The position numbers and the translations under genes are program-made. The notes beneath the pieces were generated by a model. It was not told where the DNA came from. It worked only from the letters and a program-made list of their open reading frames with translations, and did not search any database. Shown here one piece after another: positions 11,501 to 23,200 of a stretch of 64,000 nt of DNA (the stretch's first letter is position 1; every line of letters begins with the position of its first letter). The stretch is taken from contig CANXME010000553.1 of assembly GCA_948144175.1 (NCBI GenBank), positions 372,001 through 436,000 on the forward strand, given 5' to 3'. The stretch is from Closterium sp. NIES-65. Taxonomy: Eukaryota; Streptophyta; Zygnematophyceae; Desmidiales; Closteriaceae.

Positions 11501-12288
11501 AGGAGTGATGACAGCGCTGGTGACAGTACCTGCTGTGGCAGCAGGAGCGGTTATCGGCAAAGGGGGAGCCAACATCCAGCAGATCAAAAGCGTACGTACA
11601 GGGGGGGTGGGGGAGGAGGGGCAAGGGGGGGAGTGATGACAGCGCTGGTGTCAGTGCCGGCTGTGGCGGCAGGGGCGGTTATCGGTAAAGGGGGAGCCAA
11701 CATCCAGCAGATTAAAAGCGTATGACAGGGAGGGGGTAGAAGGGGGAGGAAGATGGGGGTTGGATTCAGGGGTGTACGATGGGGGAAAGGGGGGTGTGGT
11801 GTGGGGGTATGCAGTTGGAGGCATGTACTGAGGAGGGAGAGTGGATGGAAACACAGGCTCGATTGATAGTATTCGGAGGTATTTGGGCAGAAGTTACATC
11901 AGGTTACTAGATAGATATCGAGAGAGCGTATTCGTTCTTCCCCCCCATCCCTCCCTCTCCCTCTCACCTGTGCGGATCTCAGGGGCGCGAGTGCGCATGT
12001 ACAAGGGGCAGGAAGGGAATAGCGAGCATGACACCCAACCAACACCATAGCTGACCACTCCCCTCCCTTCTGGCCCCACCTTCACTTCTTTCCCCACATG
12101 CTTCACCCCATCAGATCTCAGGGGCGCGCGTGCGCATGTACGAGGGGAGGGAGGGCGAGAGCGAGCGGGTGGTGGAGGTGGTGGGGTCGGCGGACCAGGT
12201 GCAGGCGGCTCAGGCCATCATCCATGCTTTTGTCATCAAAGGCACCGCCGCTGCTGAGAGGCACGCGGAGAGGCGTGATGCTTATTGA
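5502..12288 (+). CDS. Multi-KH-domain RNA-binding protein (HEN4/RCF3 type)
   Basis: Exons by reading frame and splice sites: 5502-5609, 6059-6553, 6930-7400, 7908-7994, 8641-8799, 9119-9247, 9826-10161, 10509-10555, 10731-10870, 11354-11591 and 12115-12288, about 790 residues with a TGA stop. Five KH domains are visible by their GxxG loops: GKHG (SRIGSLLGKHGVIIQSIR), GKGG (SQIGCLLGKGGSIIAGMR), GKGG (DRVGIVIGKGGSRIKQ), GKGG (VGCVMGKGGSIISELR) and GKGG (AAGAVIGKGGANIQQIK). Each continues with a typical ...DERVIIISA or ...SERVVEVVG tail. Gly/Tyr/Ala-rich linkers lie between KH2 and KH3 and after KH4. The N-terminus (KRAGDYDHENGREKRRERD) looks like a nuclear-localisation region. Five poly(C)-type KH domains is the plan of plant HEN4 and RCF3/HOS5, nuclear proteins in pre-mRNA processing. 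Intron 1 uses a GC donor. The exon 8 to exon 9 join does not keep phase (see findings), so that part is uncertain. Confidence 0.85.
6590..6870 (+). repeat. Tandem repeat in KH intron 2 with EcoRI-core palindromes
   Basis: A unit of about 115 bp (TACCAGATGTCCCAAAGATG, then CGCGCTGGTCTTTGAGAATT and so on) is present two to three times. Each unit carries TGAGAATTCTCA (6676-6687 and 6795-6806), and a decayed TTTGAGTCGACTTTAAAA lies between them (about 6720). These are members of the palindrome family described in the findings. Confidence 0.8.
8028..8190 (+). repeat. GTTGACTCGTTGACTAGTTGA minisatellite in KH intron 4
   Basis: Degenerate tandem copies of GTTGACTCGTTGACTA, about 10 bp per half unit, start a few tens of bases after the donor at 7995. 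Confidence 0.85.
8498..8570 (+). repeat. Echo of KH exon 5 start, acceptor included
   Basis: The first 60 or so bases of exon 5 (8641 onward, AG|GCGCCATTCTCCGGCCAC) occur once more about 140 bp upstream, with their own polypyrimidine tract and AG, and then lose homology. Using this copy would give the same residues at first (APFSGHSPTEEALFRVHAAIS) and then run into intron. Confidence 0.85.
8942..9567 (+). repeat. Echoes of KH exon 6 on both sides
   Basis: A copy of the exon start (GTGGAGTGTGTGATGGGCAA) lies at 8944, about 175 bp before the real exon at 9119. Two copies of the exon end (AGCA-GAGCAGGGCGCGCATC ... GATGAAGTGCTCGTG|gtgagt) follow at about 9304-9386 and 9484-9566, each with an intact donor. 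Exon 6 is thus bracketed by partial copies of itself. Confidence 0.85.
10358..10445 (+). repeat. (TCCC)n microsatellite in KH intron 7
   Basis: About 21 uninterrupted TCCC units lie just upstream of the acceptor of exon 8 at 10509, where they could serve as an extended polypyrimidine tract. Confidence 0.95.
10556..10706 (+). repeat. 17-bp minisatellite built from a splice donor
   Basis: Nine units of GTAACACCTGCCCCCAG (some with TCC for CCC) start exactly at the donor of KH exon 8 (CCCAG|gtaaca). Each unit boundary reads CAG|GTAACA, a consensus-like donor preceded by a CAG that could also act as an acceptor. The exon end has been copied nine times in a row. Confidence 0.9.
10985..11125 (+). 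repeat. 56-bp tandem repeat in KH intron 9
   Basis: About two and a half copies of a pyrimidine-rich unit (TTTGTTTCCCTCCCATCCCC, then CATCTGCCTTTCAAACCCCT). A further echo of the exon 10 start (CGGCTACTCTCATGCCTCTG) lies at 11251, about 100 bp before exon 10. Confidence 0.85.
11630..12045 (+). repeat. Echoes of KH exons 10 and 11
   Basis: At 11634-11720 the KH5 half-exon (ATGACAGCGCTGGTGTCAGT ... CAGATTAAAAGC|gtatga) is repeated almost perfectly with an intact donor. At about 11968-12020 the start of the final exon (ATCTCAGGGGCGCGAGTGCG) is repeated upstream of the real copy at 12115. The sequence between the two exons is therefore largely copied exon edge. Confidence 0.85.
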
Positions 12289-14210
12289 TGCAAGCGAGGT
12301 GGCGGCACTCGTGGTAAGTGCGGATGCGATGGGTTCATGTGCTGTATGGGGCCATGGCATTCACGTGAGCTCATGGCATGCATGTGGGCTCATGGCATGC
12401 ATGTGGGCTCCATGACATCCCACCACCTGGTGTAATCTTCCATCTCCCATGCCCCATACCCCATACCCTACGCCCCATTCCCCCTTGCCCCATACCCACT
12501 GCCCCATGCCCCATGCCCCATTCCCCATACCCTATGCCCGATGCCTCGTGCCCCACACCCCATATCCCATATTTCACACCACATGTCTTACGCCTTGCCT
12601 CTTGCCTCTAGCTGTGTTCCCCACCACACCAAGCCTGCGTTGAACTCGCACCGTGCCACCCATCTTCCATCCGCCTTGTCACCCTGCAGACAGCTTCTGT
12701 TTGTCGATGGCCCATTCACTAAACCCAGTGTCTCTCATCAAACATCCCATCCCACTCCCGTGCCAGTACCCGTACGTGCTTTGCCCTTATCTCTCCACCA
12801 TACCTGTTTTTTCCTCATCAATCCCCCATGCCCATGCCATGCCCATGCCCATGCCTGATTTACCCTGATCAATCCGCTATGCCCCACTATGCAGCAGCAA
12901 CAGAGCCTTGTCGCTGACACAGCCTCTCACACCCATGACTTTCCCGCTCAAGCCCGACCCAGGATTTAGGGGCATAGCAGGGCCAGGGACTTGGGTCCCA
13001 ACACCCATGCCCTAGAAACTAGCACATTACGATGAGACTCAGCCGAAGATCTGACCCCTAGATAGAATCTCCTGTGCCAGCACAGGTGAACCTTTGTGGT
13101 GGCTCGGGCGGTTACTCCCTCCGAGCTTTACGCTTTCTGAACGAGCCTTGTGCTGTTTTCCCTCTTTGCTGCTTTGATTGAACCTAAGCCCTTCATGAGT
13201 TGAACCCCCGACTGAAAGCTCACCAAGCATATCTGGCATCAGTCATTCGCTTTTGGCCATTTCAGCGACTTTTTAGTCGACTTTTGAATTTACTTCACAT
13301 CCCTTTTTTGACCAAACCCACTGGATAACTACAAGCCTTTTTTAGCCAGAAATGTCCCAGTTCTCCAACAACTAGTTCAAATAAGTGCTGCATTGGCATT
13401 AGTCACTTCTTCATGCACAAATCAAGCCATCTGCAGTTCCTATCCTCGAAACCAAAACTTTTGCCCCCAGCCAGATCCAAACAGTGCTGTTTCAGTCTTT
13501 TTCTCTATGCCTGAACCGAACCAACCGGCCTTCCTTCCAAGCATGTGGGCACACGACACGAGCCCCCTTCCTTCCATTTATGTCAGCACACGACACAAGC
13601 CCCCTTCCATCCATGCTTGTGGGCACACGACGAGCCCCCTTCCATTCATGGGAGCACACGAGCCTTGCATTGCATCTGAATGACCTAACTTCAATGACCA
13701 CAATAATTGGCTTGAGCCTTGAGGGGAGGTTTGCGTCAACAATGAAGAGGCAAACATTGAAGCGCCGTGCCTTGTTCAATTCACGTTGCCATTGGTTCCT
13801 CGCAAGCAGTGGGTAAGAGGCTAGGTGGACGGGGACTGGATTTGGATTGGATGTACATCCCTGGAAGTTCTACCTATATTGGGGTTTTATTATTGTGGTT
13901 CTGCTTGCAAATTGATGTGGTGTGGTACTGATAAGGGGGTGCTAAAGAATTTCCATTAGCACACGCTTGTCAAATCGGATGTTGGAGTGTGTTTTGGTGC
14001 ATTATTAACCAAAGTTCGTCCCGCTAATAATGTCATATTATCAATTTGTTGAGTGTCAAACGATTTACATCTGACAATCAGACCGCCAGTACTGTTCGCT
14101 AGCATAAACGGTTCAAGCAGAACCGCTTTTACAGGGGACGCAAATCCCAAAGCACACCTTTCAACTTCCGCTAATCCCAAGAGAAATTATTTGGAATTGC
14201 AGGTAGAGCC
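12289..14210 (+). other. Intergenic: KH 3' flank and hexosaminidase 5' flank
   Basis: No gene seen. 12360-12600 is a degenerate CATGGCATG / ATGCCCCATACCCC repeat. 13540-13660 holds three to four copies of a unit of about 40 bp (GGGCACACGACACGAGCCCC). A decayed palindrome of the TTTTGAG family (TTTTTAGTCGACTTTTGA) lies at about 13269-13286. The last 250 bp should contain the hexosaminidase promoter and 5' UTR; I cannot point to a clear TATA box. Confidence 0.5.
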
Positions 14211-17200
14211 ATGGCGTCGAATCACGAGATTCCGCTCCTCCCGTCCCCATCATCCCGCCTCTCCCCGTCCTCTCGCGCGCATCTTACGAACGTCGCGGGA
14301 GACTTGAGCCGCGATTCCCGCTTCCGCCGGCACACCGCGTGGGTGTCGTTCACCCTAGCAGCCGCGCTGCTCCTTCTCTTGCTCGAGCTCGAAATCCTTC
14401 CCTTGCCTTCGAACCACTCGCGTTCGTACACGTCAGAGTCCGACGTGGCTCACTCTCAGCCACGTGGACTCGCGGAACCGCGCGAATTTGAGTTACCTTC
14501 GTACGCGAATTCGTATGAAAGTGATTTCGTTCGTTTCAGTCGTTTTCGTGATGAAGAGAGTGCTTCTAGTGAAAGCCTGAAGAGCTCGGAAAAATGGCAC
14601 AAGCGGGTAGTGCAGCTCCCCCGCCTGCGCGCGGAGCAGAGGCGCGCAAGGAAGGCGCAAAGGCATGGGGGAAAACCGCCTGGTGATGGCGCAGGGGGAA
14701 GCGGAAGGGGAGGCGTGGGGTTGCGCCTGTGGCCCATGCCGGTGGAAATAGCGGCGGAAGGGAGCGGAGAGGTTGTAGTCAGCCCGAACCTGAGGCTCGA
14801 CATTAGCTTCGGTGGAGGGCCGAGCCTGCTAAACGGGAGAAGGCGGGAGGTGAATGCGGAGGTGCTGCGACGCGCGTTTGAACGGTACCTTGGGATCATC
14901 TTCGCCCATGACTATTCGCGGCGACGCGGCGGGCAGAACCATGGCGGTTCGGAGAGGCGCCGTCTGGGGGGGAAAAACGCGGCGGAAGGGGGACTGGATG
15001 CGGAAACGGAGGGGGAAGAGACAGAGTTGAAGGGTGGGGGAGTCGCGGGAAAGGAAGAGGAGGAGAGGAGAGGAGAGGAGGGAGAGGAGGGAGTGACGGT
15101 GATGGAGTGGGTGCGAGTGCATGTGGAGGACGCCGAGGCGGAGGTAAGAGAGAGGAGTGGTGCACTGCTTGTGTCCCAGTGCTCATTCATGGGCTTATCT
15201 TCTCGGCTGTAGTTTGCTTCGTTCTGTTCTGTGTGGCATGATGGAATGAGCGCTGCCTCACATCGCATGGCAAGGCATGGCATGGCATGGCATGGCATTG
15301 TATGTTGTGACTATCAATGCATGGCATGACCTGTATGACATGACCATCCTTGCATGGCATGGCATGGCACGGAATGGTGATGCGTGCAGCTGCACATGGG
15401 AGTGGACGAGAGCTACGAGCTATCCATCCCACATGCACCGCCACAACTTGCTACCCGCCACGGGCATGCCATTGCCAACATGTCTGCCACCATTCGGGTC
15501 AGTGCTCTGCCCCTCACGCGCTCTGCCACCATTCGGGTCAGTGCTCTGCCCCTCACGCGCTCTGCCACCATTCGGGTCAGCGCTCTGCCCCTCACGCGCG
15601 CTGCCAACCCTTCTCCTCCTTCACTCCTTCCGTTAATGAATACTCGTGCATCTGTCTCTCTCCGTCTGCCTGTCTGCGTATCTGTCTGTCTCACTCCTCT
15701 CTCCGTCTGCCTGTCTGCGTATCTGTCTGTCTCACTCCTCTCTCCGTCTGCCGGTCTGCGTATCTGTCTGTCTCACTCCTCTCTCCGTCTGCCTGTCTGC
15801 GTATCTGTCTGTCTCACTCCTCTCTCCGTCTGCCTGTCTGCGTATCTGTCTGTCTCACTCCTCTCTCCGTCTGCCTGTCTGCGTATCTGTCTGTCTCACT
15901 CCTCTCTCCGTCTGCCTGTCTGCGTATCTGTCTGTCTCACTCCTCTCTCCGTCTGCCTGTCTGCGTATCTGTCTGTCTCACTCCTCTCTCCGTCTGCCTG
16001 TCTGCGTATCTGTCTGTCTCACTCCTCTCTCCGTCTGCCTGTCTGCGTATCTGTCTGTCTCACTCCTCTCTCCGTCTGCCGGTCTGCGTATCTGTCTGTC
16101 TCACTCCTCTCTCCGTCTGCCTGTCTGCGTATCTGTCTGTCTCACTCCTCTCTCCGTCTGCCTGTCTGCGTATCTGTCTGTCTCACTCCTCTCTCCGTCT
16201 GCCTGTCTGCGTATCTGTCTGTCTCACTCCTCTCTCCGTCTGCCTGTCTGCGTATCTGTCTGTCTCACTCCTCTCTCCGTCTGCCTGTCTGCGTATCTGT
16301 CTGTCTCACTCCTCTCTCCGTCTGCCTGTCTGCGTATCTGTCTGTCTCACTCCTCTCTCCGTCTGCCTGTCTGCGTATCTGTCTGTCTCACTCCTCTCTC
16401 CGTCTGCCTGTCTGCGTATCTGTCTGTCTCACTCCTCTCTCCGTCTGCCTGTCTGCGTATCTGTCTGTCTCACTCCTCTCTCCGTCTGCCTGTCTGCGTA
16501 TCTGTCTGTCTCACTCCTCTCTCCGTCTGCCTGTCTGCGTATCTGTCTGTCTCACTCCTCTCTCCGTCTGCGTATCTGTCTGTCTCACTCCTCTCTCCGT
16601 CTGCCTGTCTGCGTATCTGTCTGTCTCACTCCTCTCTCCGTCTGCCTGTCTGCGTATCTGTCTGTCTCACTCCTCTCTCCGTCTGCCTGTCTGCGTATCT
16701 GTCTGTCTCACTCCTCTCTCCGTCTGCCTGTCTGCGTATCTGTCTGTCTCACTCCTCTCTCCGTCTGCCTGTCTGCGTATCTGTCTGTCTCACTCCTCTC
16801 TCCGTCTGCCTGTCTGCGTATCTGTCTGTCTCACTCCTCTCTCCGTCTGCCGGTCTGCGTATCTGTCTGTCTCACTCCTCTCTCCGTCTGCCGGTCTGCA
16901 GGCCAGCACCACCATTGGAGCATTGCGAGCACTAGAGGTGAGCCCTCTGCGCCCTCTAGCACAAGTCATCAACGGCCATGCCTGCACACCTGATTCGTAT
17001 CGCTCCTCATCTGCTCACCACGCTTCATCATCTAGGCATCACACCTCCGCTCGTAATCATGTGTGCATTTTGATATGCGCCGATAGAGCTCTTGTCCTTC
17101 CCCCTGCCCCTTTGTTTGCGGTAGAAGCTCCCCTCCTCTTCCCTCACTCCCATCCCCTCTCTCTCCTCTTTCCCCCAGTTCTAAATTGCACCCCTTGATC

Positions 17201-20200
17201 CCCTTCCCGTTTTCACCTATCGCCCTATTCTATCACCCACTCCCCCGTCCCAACTGCCTCTTGTGCTGCACAGACCCTCGCCCAGCTCTGTGCCTTTGAC
17301 CTTGTCGTTGCAGGTGGCATTTGAGAATTCGCTCTTGAGAATTCTCAAAAGCGACTCAGATTGAGAGTGCTCAGAAAATCGCGTGCGCGTCCCGCCATTC
17401 CCTCTTGTGTTGTGCCCACAGACCCTCTCCCAGCTCTGTGTGTTTGACTTCGTGGCTCGCGCGGTCACCATCCGGGGCTCGCCCCTCCTCATCCGCGATG
17501 CCCCCCGCTTCCAGCACCGCGGGCTGCTCATAGGCAAGTCATATCATGGTCACCAACTCACCACCATCCTGTGGCGGGGTGCTGCATTCGTGCTCGTCCA
17601 TTGGGTAAAATCAAAAGTAACCTCGCTCTTTGTTCCAACCTATGGAGGATTGCTGGTTGGTATGCAACCCCCCCTGCCGCTTCCTGTAATCCTGCAGGGT
17701 GTTTTTTGAGAATTCTAGTTTTGAGGCGCCTCAAAACTAGACCCCCCTGCCGCTCCCTGTAATCCTGCAGGGTGTTTTTTGAGAATTCTCAAAGACTTCC
17801 TGAAATCCGCATCTGCCATCCCCTTATTCCACCAATACACCCACCATCAACCCCACCAGACACGGCGAGGCACTTCCTGCCAGTGCCGGTGATGGAGAGG
17901 GTAATTGACTCCATGGCGTATGCCAAGCTCAACGTGCTGTGAGTGCAACCCCCCCTCAACGTGCTTGGCATGGGTGCATGCCATGAGTGCATGCCATGGG
18001 TGCATGCCATGGGTGCATGCCATGGGTGCATGCCATGGGTGCATGGCATGAGTGCACGCCATGGGTGCATGCCATGGGTGCACGCCATGGGTGCATGCCG
18101 TGGGTGCACGCCATGGGTGCATGCCATGGGTGCGTGCCATGGGTGCATGCCATGGGTGCGTGCCATGGGTGCATGCCATGGGTGCATGCCATGGGTGCAT
18201 GCCATGGGTGCATGCCATGGGTGCATGCCATGGGTGCATGCCATGGGTGCACGCCATGGGTGCACGCCATGGGTGCATGCCATGAGTGCATGCCATGGGT
18301 GCATGCAATGGGTGCACGCCATGGGTGCATGCCATGGGTGCATGCCATGGGTGCATGCCATGGGTGCATGCCATGGGTGCATGCCATGGGTGCATGCCGT
18401 GGGTGCATGCCGTGGGTGCATGCCGTGGGTGCACGCCATGGGTGCATGCCATGGGTGCGTGCCATGGGTGCATGCCATGGGTGCATGCCATGGGTGCATG
18501 CCATGGGTGCATGCCATGGGTGCATGCCATGGGTGCATGCCGTGGGTGCATGCCATGGGTGCATGCCGTGGGTGCATGCCATGGGTGCATGCCATGGGTG
18601 CATGCCATGGGTGCATGCCGTGGGTGCATGCCGTGGGTGCATGCCGTGGGTGCACGCCATGGGTGCATGCCGTGGGTGCACGCCATGGGTGCATGCCATG
18701 GGTGCGTGCCATGGGTGCATGCCATGGGTGCATGCCATGGGTGCATGCCATGGGTGCATGCCATGGGTGCATGCCATGGGTGCATGCCGTGGGTGCATGC
18801 CATGGGTGCATGCCGTGGGTGCATGCCATGGGTGCATGCCATGGGTGCACGCCATGGGTGCATGGCATGGGTGCATGCCATGGGTGCATGCCATGGGTGC
18901 ATGCCATGGGTGCATGCCATGGGTGCATGGCATGAGTGCACGCTGTGGGTGCATGCCCCCCCCTCTTACATTTGGTTCCGCCATTTCTCCCGCCCCCAGT
19001 CTCTGCCACACCAAGCAATGGCTCATGGTGGACTCGCATTCTTTCCCCATCGAGACCCCATCTCTCACTCCCTCATTTCCCTCCCCATGCTCGCTCACTT
19101 CCCCCCAACCTCTCCTCCTCCCGCCCTCCCCGCACCCCATACCAGGCACTGGCACATGGTGGACACACAGTCCTTCCCCATCGAGACGCCCTATCACACT
19201 CCCTCAATTCCCTCCTCGCCCTGCCTGTGCTTCCTCACTCACCCGCGCAACCCCCACCAGGCACTGGCACATGGTGGACACACAGTCCTTCCCCATCGAG
19301 ACACCCTCCCTGCAATTAATGCACTCCCCCGTTCATTCCCCTGTCTTCCTCCCCCCTATTCCCCAACCTCCCCCAATCCCTCTCACCCCCCACCAGCCAC
19401 TGGCACATGGTGGACTCACAGTCCTTCCCCATCGAGACGCCCTCCTTCCCTCGCCTCTGGCTCGGAGCTTTCTCTCCGTCTGAGCGCTACACCACAGATG
19501 ACATGCGCCACATCGTGCAGTCAGTACCTGCTCTCTTGCCCCTCCCCTCCCTCTTTCCTTTACCTCCTCTTCCATGCACCTTCTTCTCTTCCCTTTCTCT
19601 CCGTCTGAGCGCTACACCACTAATGACATGCGCCTCATCATGCAGTCAGTACCTGCTGTACCCCGCTCCCTCCCTCTCTCCCGTTCCTCTCTCTTCCCTG
19701 CACACCTTTGATGTGCTATTTCGATTCAGTCCTCTCCCTCTGAGCGCTACACCACTGATGACATGCGCCACATCGTGCAGTCAGTACCTGCTAGCTTTCT
19801 CCCTCTACACATCCTTTTCTTGCCTTTTTCTTTTGCCCTCTCCTTCGTTGCTGCTCTCGTGGTTTGCCACCTCGTGCCACCTGTGCTGCAATTTCCTGCC
19901 TGCCTTTTGAGTCGACTCAAAAGTCAAAAGTCACCTTTTGAGTCGACTCATAAGTCATTTTGAGTCGACTCAAAAGTCACCTCTCCTTCGTCGCTGCTCT
20001 CGTGGTTTGCTACCTCGTGCCACCTGTGCTGCAATTTCCTGCCTGCCAGTCACCTCGGGCCACCTGTGCTGCAATTTCCTGCCTGCCAGTCACCTCGGGT
20101 CACCTGTGCTGCAATTTCCTGCCTGCCAGTCACCTCGGGCCACTTCTGCTGCTGACTGGTCGTGCCACCTCTCACCTTCCTCCCTTCACCTCTTGCCACC

Positions 20201-23200
20201 TCCCTCTCTCCCTTCCCCACCTCCTCCTCTTTTTCCCATTCCATATCATCTGTATTAATCTGTCTCTATGCATTGTTTCTGCGTGGCGCTAACCTTGTTG
20301 AGCCAGATACGCGGAGGAGAGGGGGGTGATAGTGGTACCTGAACTCGATTCACCTGCACACGCTGCCTCATGGTCAGTTCTCCTCCTTATATTCCTGCTG
20401 TGTTTAGATTTGAATCAAAACACGCCAATTAGGGGGTGATGGTGGTACCTGAACTCGACTCACCAGCGCATGCTACCTCATGGTCAGCTCTCCTCCTTTT
20501 CTCCCTTAACATTCAACCTTTCACTCCACTCAAAAGTCGCCTCTCTGGCTCTCCTCCTTTGTTCCCTTACAGATCTCTGACGGAGAATGATTTTAGAGGC
20601 GCCTCAAAAGTAGCCCTTACAGATCTCTGACAGAGAATGATTTTAGAGGCGCCTCAAAAGTAGCCCTTACAGATCTCTGACAGAGAATGATTTTAGAGGC
20701 GCCTCAAAAGTAGCCCTTACAGATCTCTGACGGAGAACGTGTGCTGAGTCCATCCCATTCTAATTCCTAATCATTTATGATTCTCCCACTATATTCCTTT
20801 CCCACCTGGCCTTTGATTCTCACTCACGGTCCCATTCATTCCTCTCCATTTCCCTTTTCCATATCCCCCTCTCTCCCTCCCTTCCCCCTTCCCCAGGGGA
20901 GTGGGCTACCCAACGCTCCTGCCAGCTGCTGCCTGCCCCGAGCCTCTTGATGTGTCCAACCCCTTCACCTTCCAACTCATAAAAGGGGTGCTGCAAGGTG
21001 CGTGTGTGCGCCAACGGGTGGGGCAAGGTCTGTTCGTGTGTGCAAGGGGGTTGTTTCGAACCCTTTCACCTTCCAACTCATAAAAGGGGTGTTGCAACGT
21101 GTGTAAGGTGGTGTGGCAAGGTGTGTTAGGTGGTGTGGCAAGGTGTGTAAGGTGGTGTGGCAAGGTGTGTAAGGTGGTGTGGCAAGGTGTGTAAGGTGGT
21201 GTGGCAAGGTGTGTAAGGTGGTGTGGCAAGGTGTGTAAGGTGGTGTGGCAAGGTGTGTAAGGTGGTGTGGCAAGGTGCATGCGTGTGTATGAGGTATGGC
21301 TGCAAGGTGTAACCCCATCGATTCCAACCCCATCGATTCCAACCCCATCGATTCCAACCCCATCGATTCCAACCCCATCGATTCCTACCCCATCGATTCC
21401 AACCCCATCGATTCCAACCCCATCGATTCGTACCTGACATGAGGGGTTGCAAGGTGTATGCGTGTGTGTGCGTGCAAAGCAGTTATCAACCCTTGTCTCC
21501 AACTCTCATCTCCCATGTTCCCCTGTCCCCCTGTTCCACCAGACCTCCGTGCAGTGTTCAAGAGCTCCCACATTCACCTGGGGGGAGACGAAGTCAGCTT
21601 TGGTGCGCATACACACGCTCGCACGCACGCACGCACGCTCGCACGCATGCTCGCACACACGCATGCACGCTCGCACGCACGAACCAACTTTTCCAACTGT
21701 CTCATCGCCACCGCACATTGCTGCCACTGTTCTTGCTGTTCCTTATTGTCCCTTACGCTGCAACTTTCCCCTTGCCCCTTCTTTGCTCTCATGTTCAGCC
21801 ACGACTCATTGCTCCCCCTCTCCCCATCGTCCCCCTCTCCCTAATCATCTCTCCCTTCTCCTCCGCCCGCCCTCCGTCCTCACATCAGAGTGTTGGAATT
21901 CATCTCCCGCCATAAGTGCATGGTGAGATGCTGACCTGTGAGCTGGTGCGCTGACCTGTGAGCTGGTGCGCTGACCTGTGAGCTGGTGCGCTGACATGTG
22001 AGCTGGTGCGCTGACCTGTGAGCTGGTGCGCTGACCTGTGAGCTGGTGCGCTGACCTGTGAGCTGGTGCGCTGACCATGGACGGACGCTCATTGCAGAGT
22101 GTTCTTGGAGTTCTCTCAGCGCCTTTCGGCCGCGCATCAGAGTGTTGGAATTCATCTCCCGCCATAAGGGCATGGTGAATTGCTGAAAAGCTGAGCTCTC
22201 ACTTGTGAGTTGTGGGTTGCTGAGCTGGTGCGCTGACCATGGATAAACGCGGGTTGGTCCTTCGTTTGTCGAGTGTGCGCTTGGACTCAAATCTCGGGAC
22301 ACCTCGCACTCCCACATGGGCGCACTCCCACATGGGCGCACTCCCACATGGGCGCACTCCCACATGGCCGCACTCCCACATGGGCGCACTCCCACATGGG
22401 CGCACTCCCACATGGCCGCACTCCCACATGGCCGCACTCCCACATGGCCGCACTCCCACATGGCCGCACTCCCACATGGTCGCTGCACACTCAACAATAT
22501 GCTCGTATAAAAACACCTTCACAAGTCAACCCTACCTGTTCCCCCCTCTCTGCCTGGCATTCAATACCCCCCTCCTCCCCTTCCTCCTCTCCACCAGGCT
22601 GCAGCAGCGCAACCTGACAGCATATGAGTCGACTCAAAAGCAAATCCCCCTCCTCCCCTTCCTCCTCTCCACCAGGCTGCAGCAGCGCAACCTGACAGCA
22701 TATGAGTCGACTCAAAAGCAAATCCCCCGCCTCCCCTTCCTCCTCTCCACCAGGCTGCAGCAGCGCAAGCTGACAGCAGAGGGAGGCTATGGTTACTTTG
22801 TGAGGCGCGTGCAGGCACTGGCCGTGGAGGCTGGATGGCAGACCACTGTCGTGTGGTGCGTGCCACGCCACCTCTCTCTCTTCCCCCACCCTTGTCCTCT
22901 CTTCCCCCACACTTGTCCTCTCTTCCCCCACACTTGTCCTCTCTTCCCCCACACTTGTCCTCTCTTCCCCCACACTTGTCCCATATCCTTCTACCCTCCG
23001 TCTGCATTGAGGATTGTTTTGAGGCGCCTCAAAACACACCTTTTTCTCTCTTTCCCCACACTTGTCCCATATCCTTCTACCCTCCGTCTTTCCGCATCAT
23101 GCGAGTCGGTTCCTCTCACCTCGTCTCCGCCATTCTCCTCGCACTAGCACCTCTTCCCACCGCCATAAGATTACGTCCGTTGCCAATATAAATCATCGCC

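Noticed and set aside
15350-17198. Forward open frames of 430-600 codons with [11 protein letters not shown]-type repeats
   Set aside because: Produced by the 41-bp intronic minisatellite, which stays open in three frames because 41 is not divisible by three; it lies between hexosaminidase exons 2 and 3.
17789-19608. Open frames with [13 protein letters not shown] and [13 protein letters not shown] repeats
   Set aside because: Translations of the 13-bp intronic minisatellite; no start context, domain or codon bias.
22300-22480. CRISPR-like regular repeats
   Set aside because: The 16-bp units are contiguous with no unique spacers, and the genome is eukaryotic; the same holds for the other arrays.
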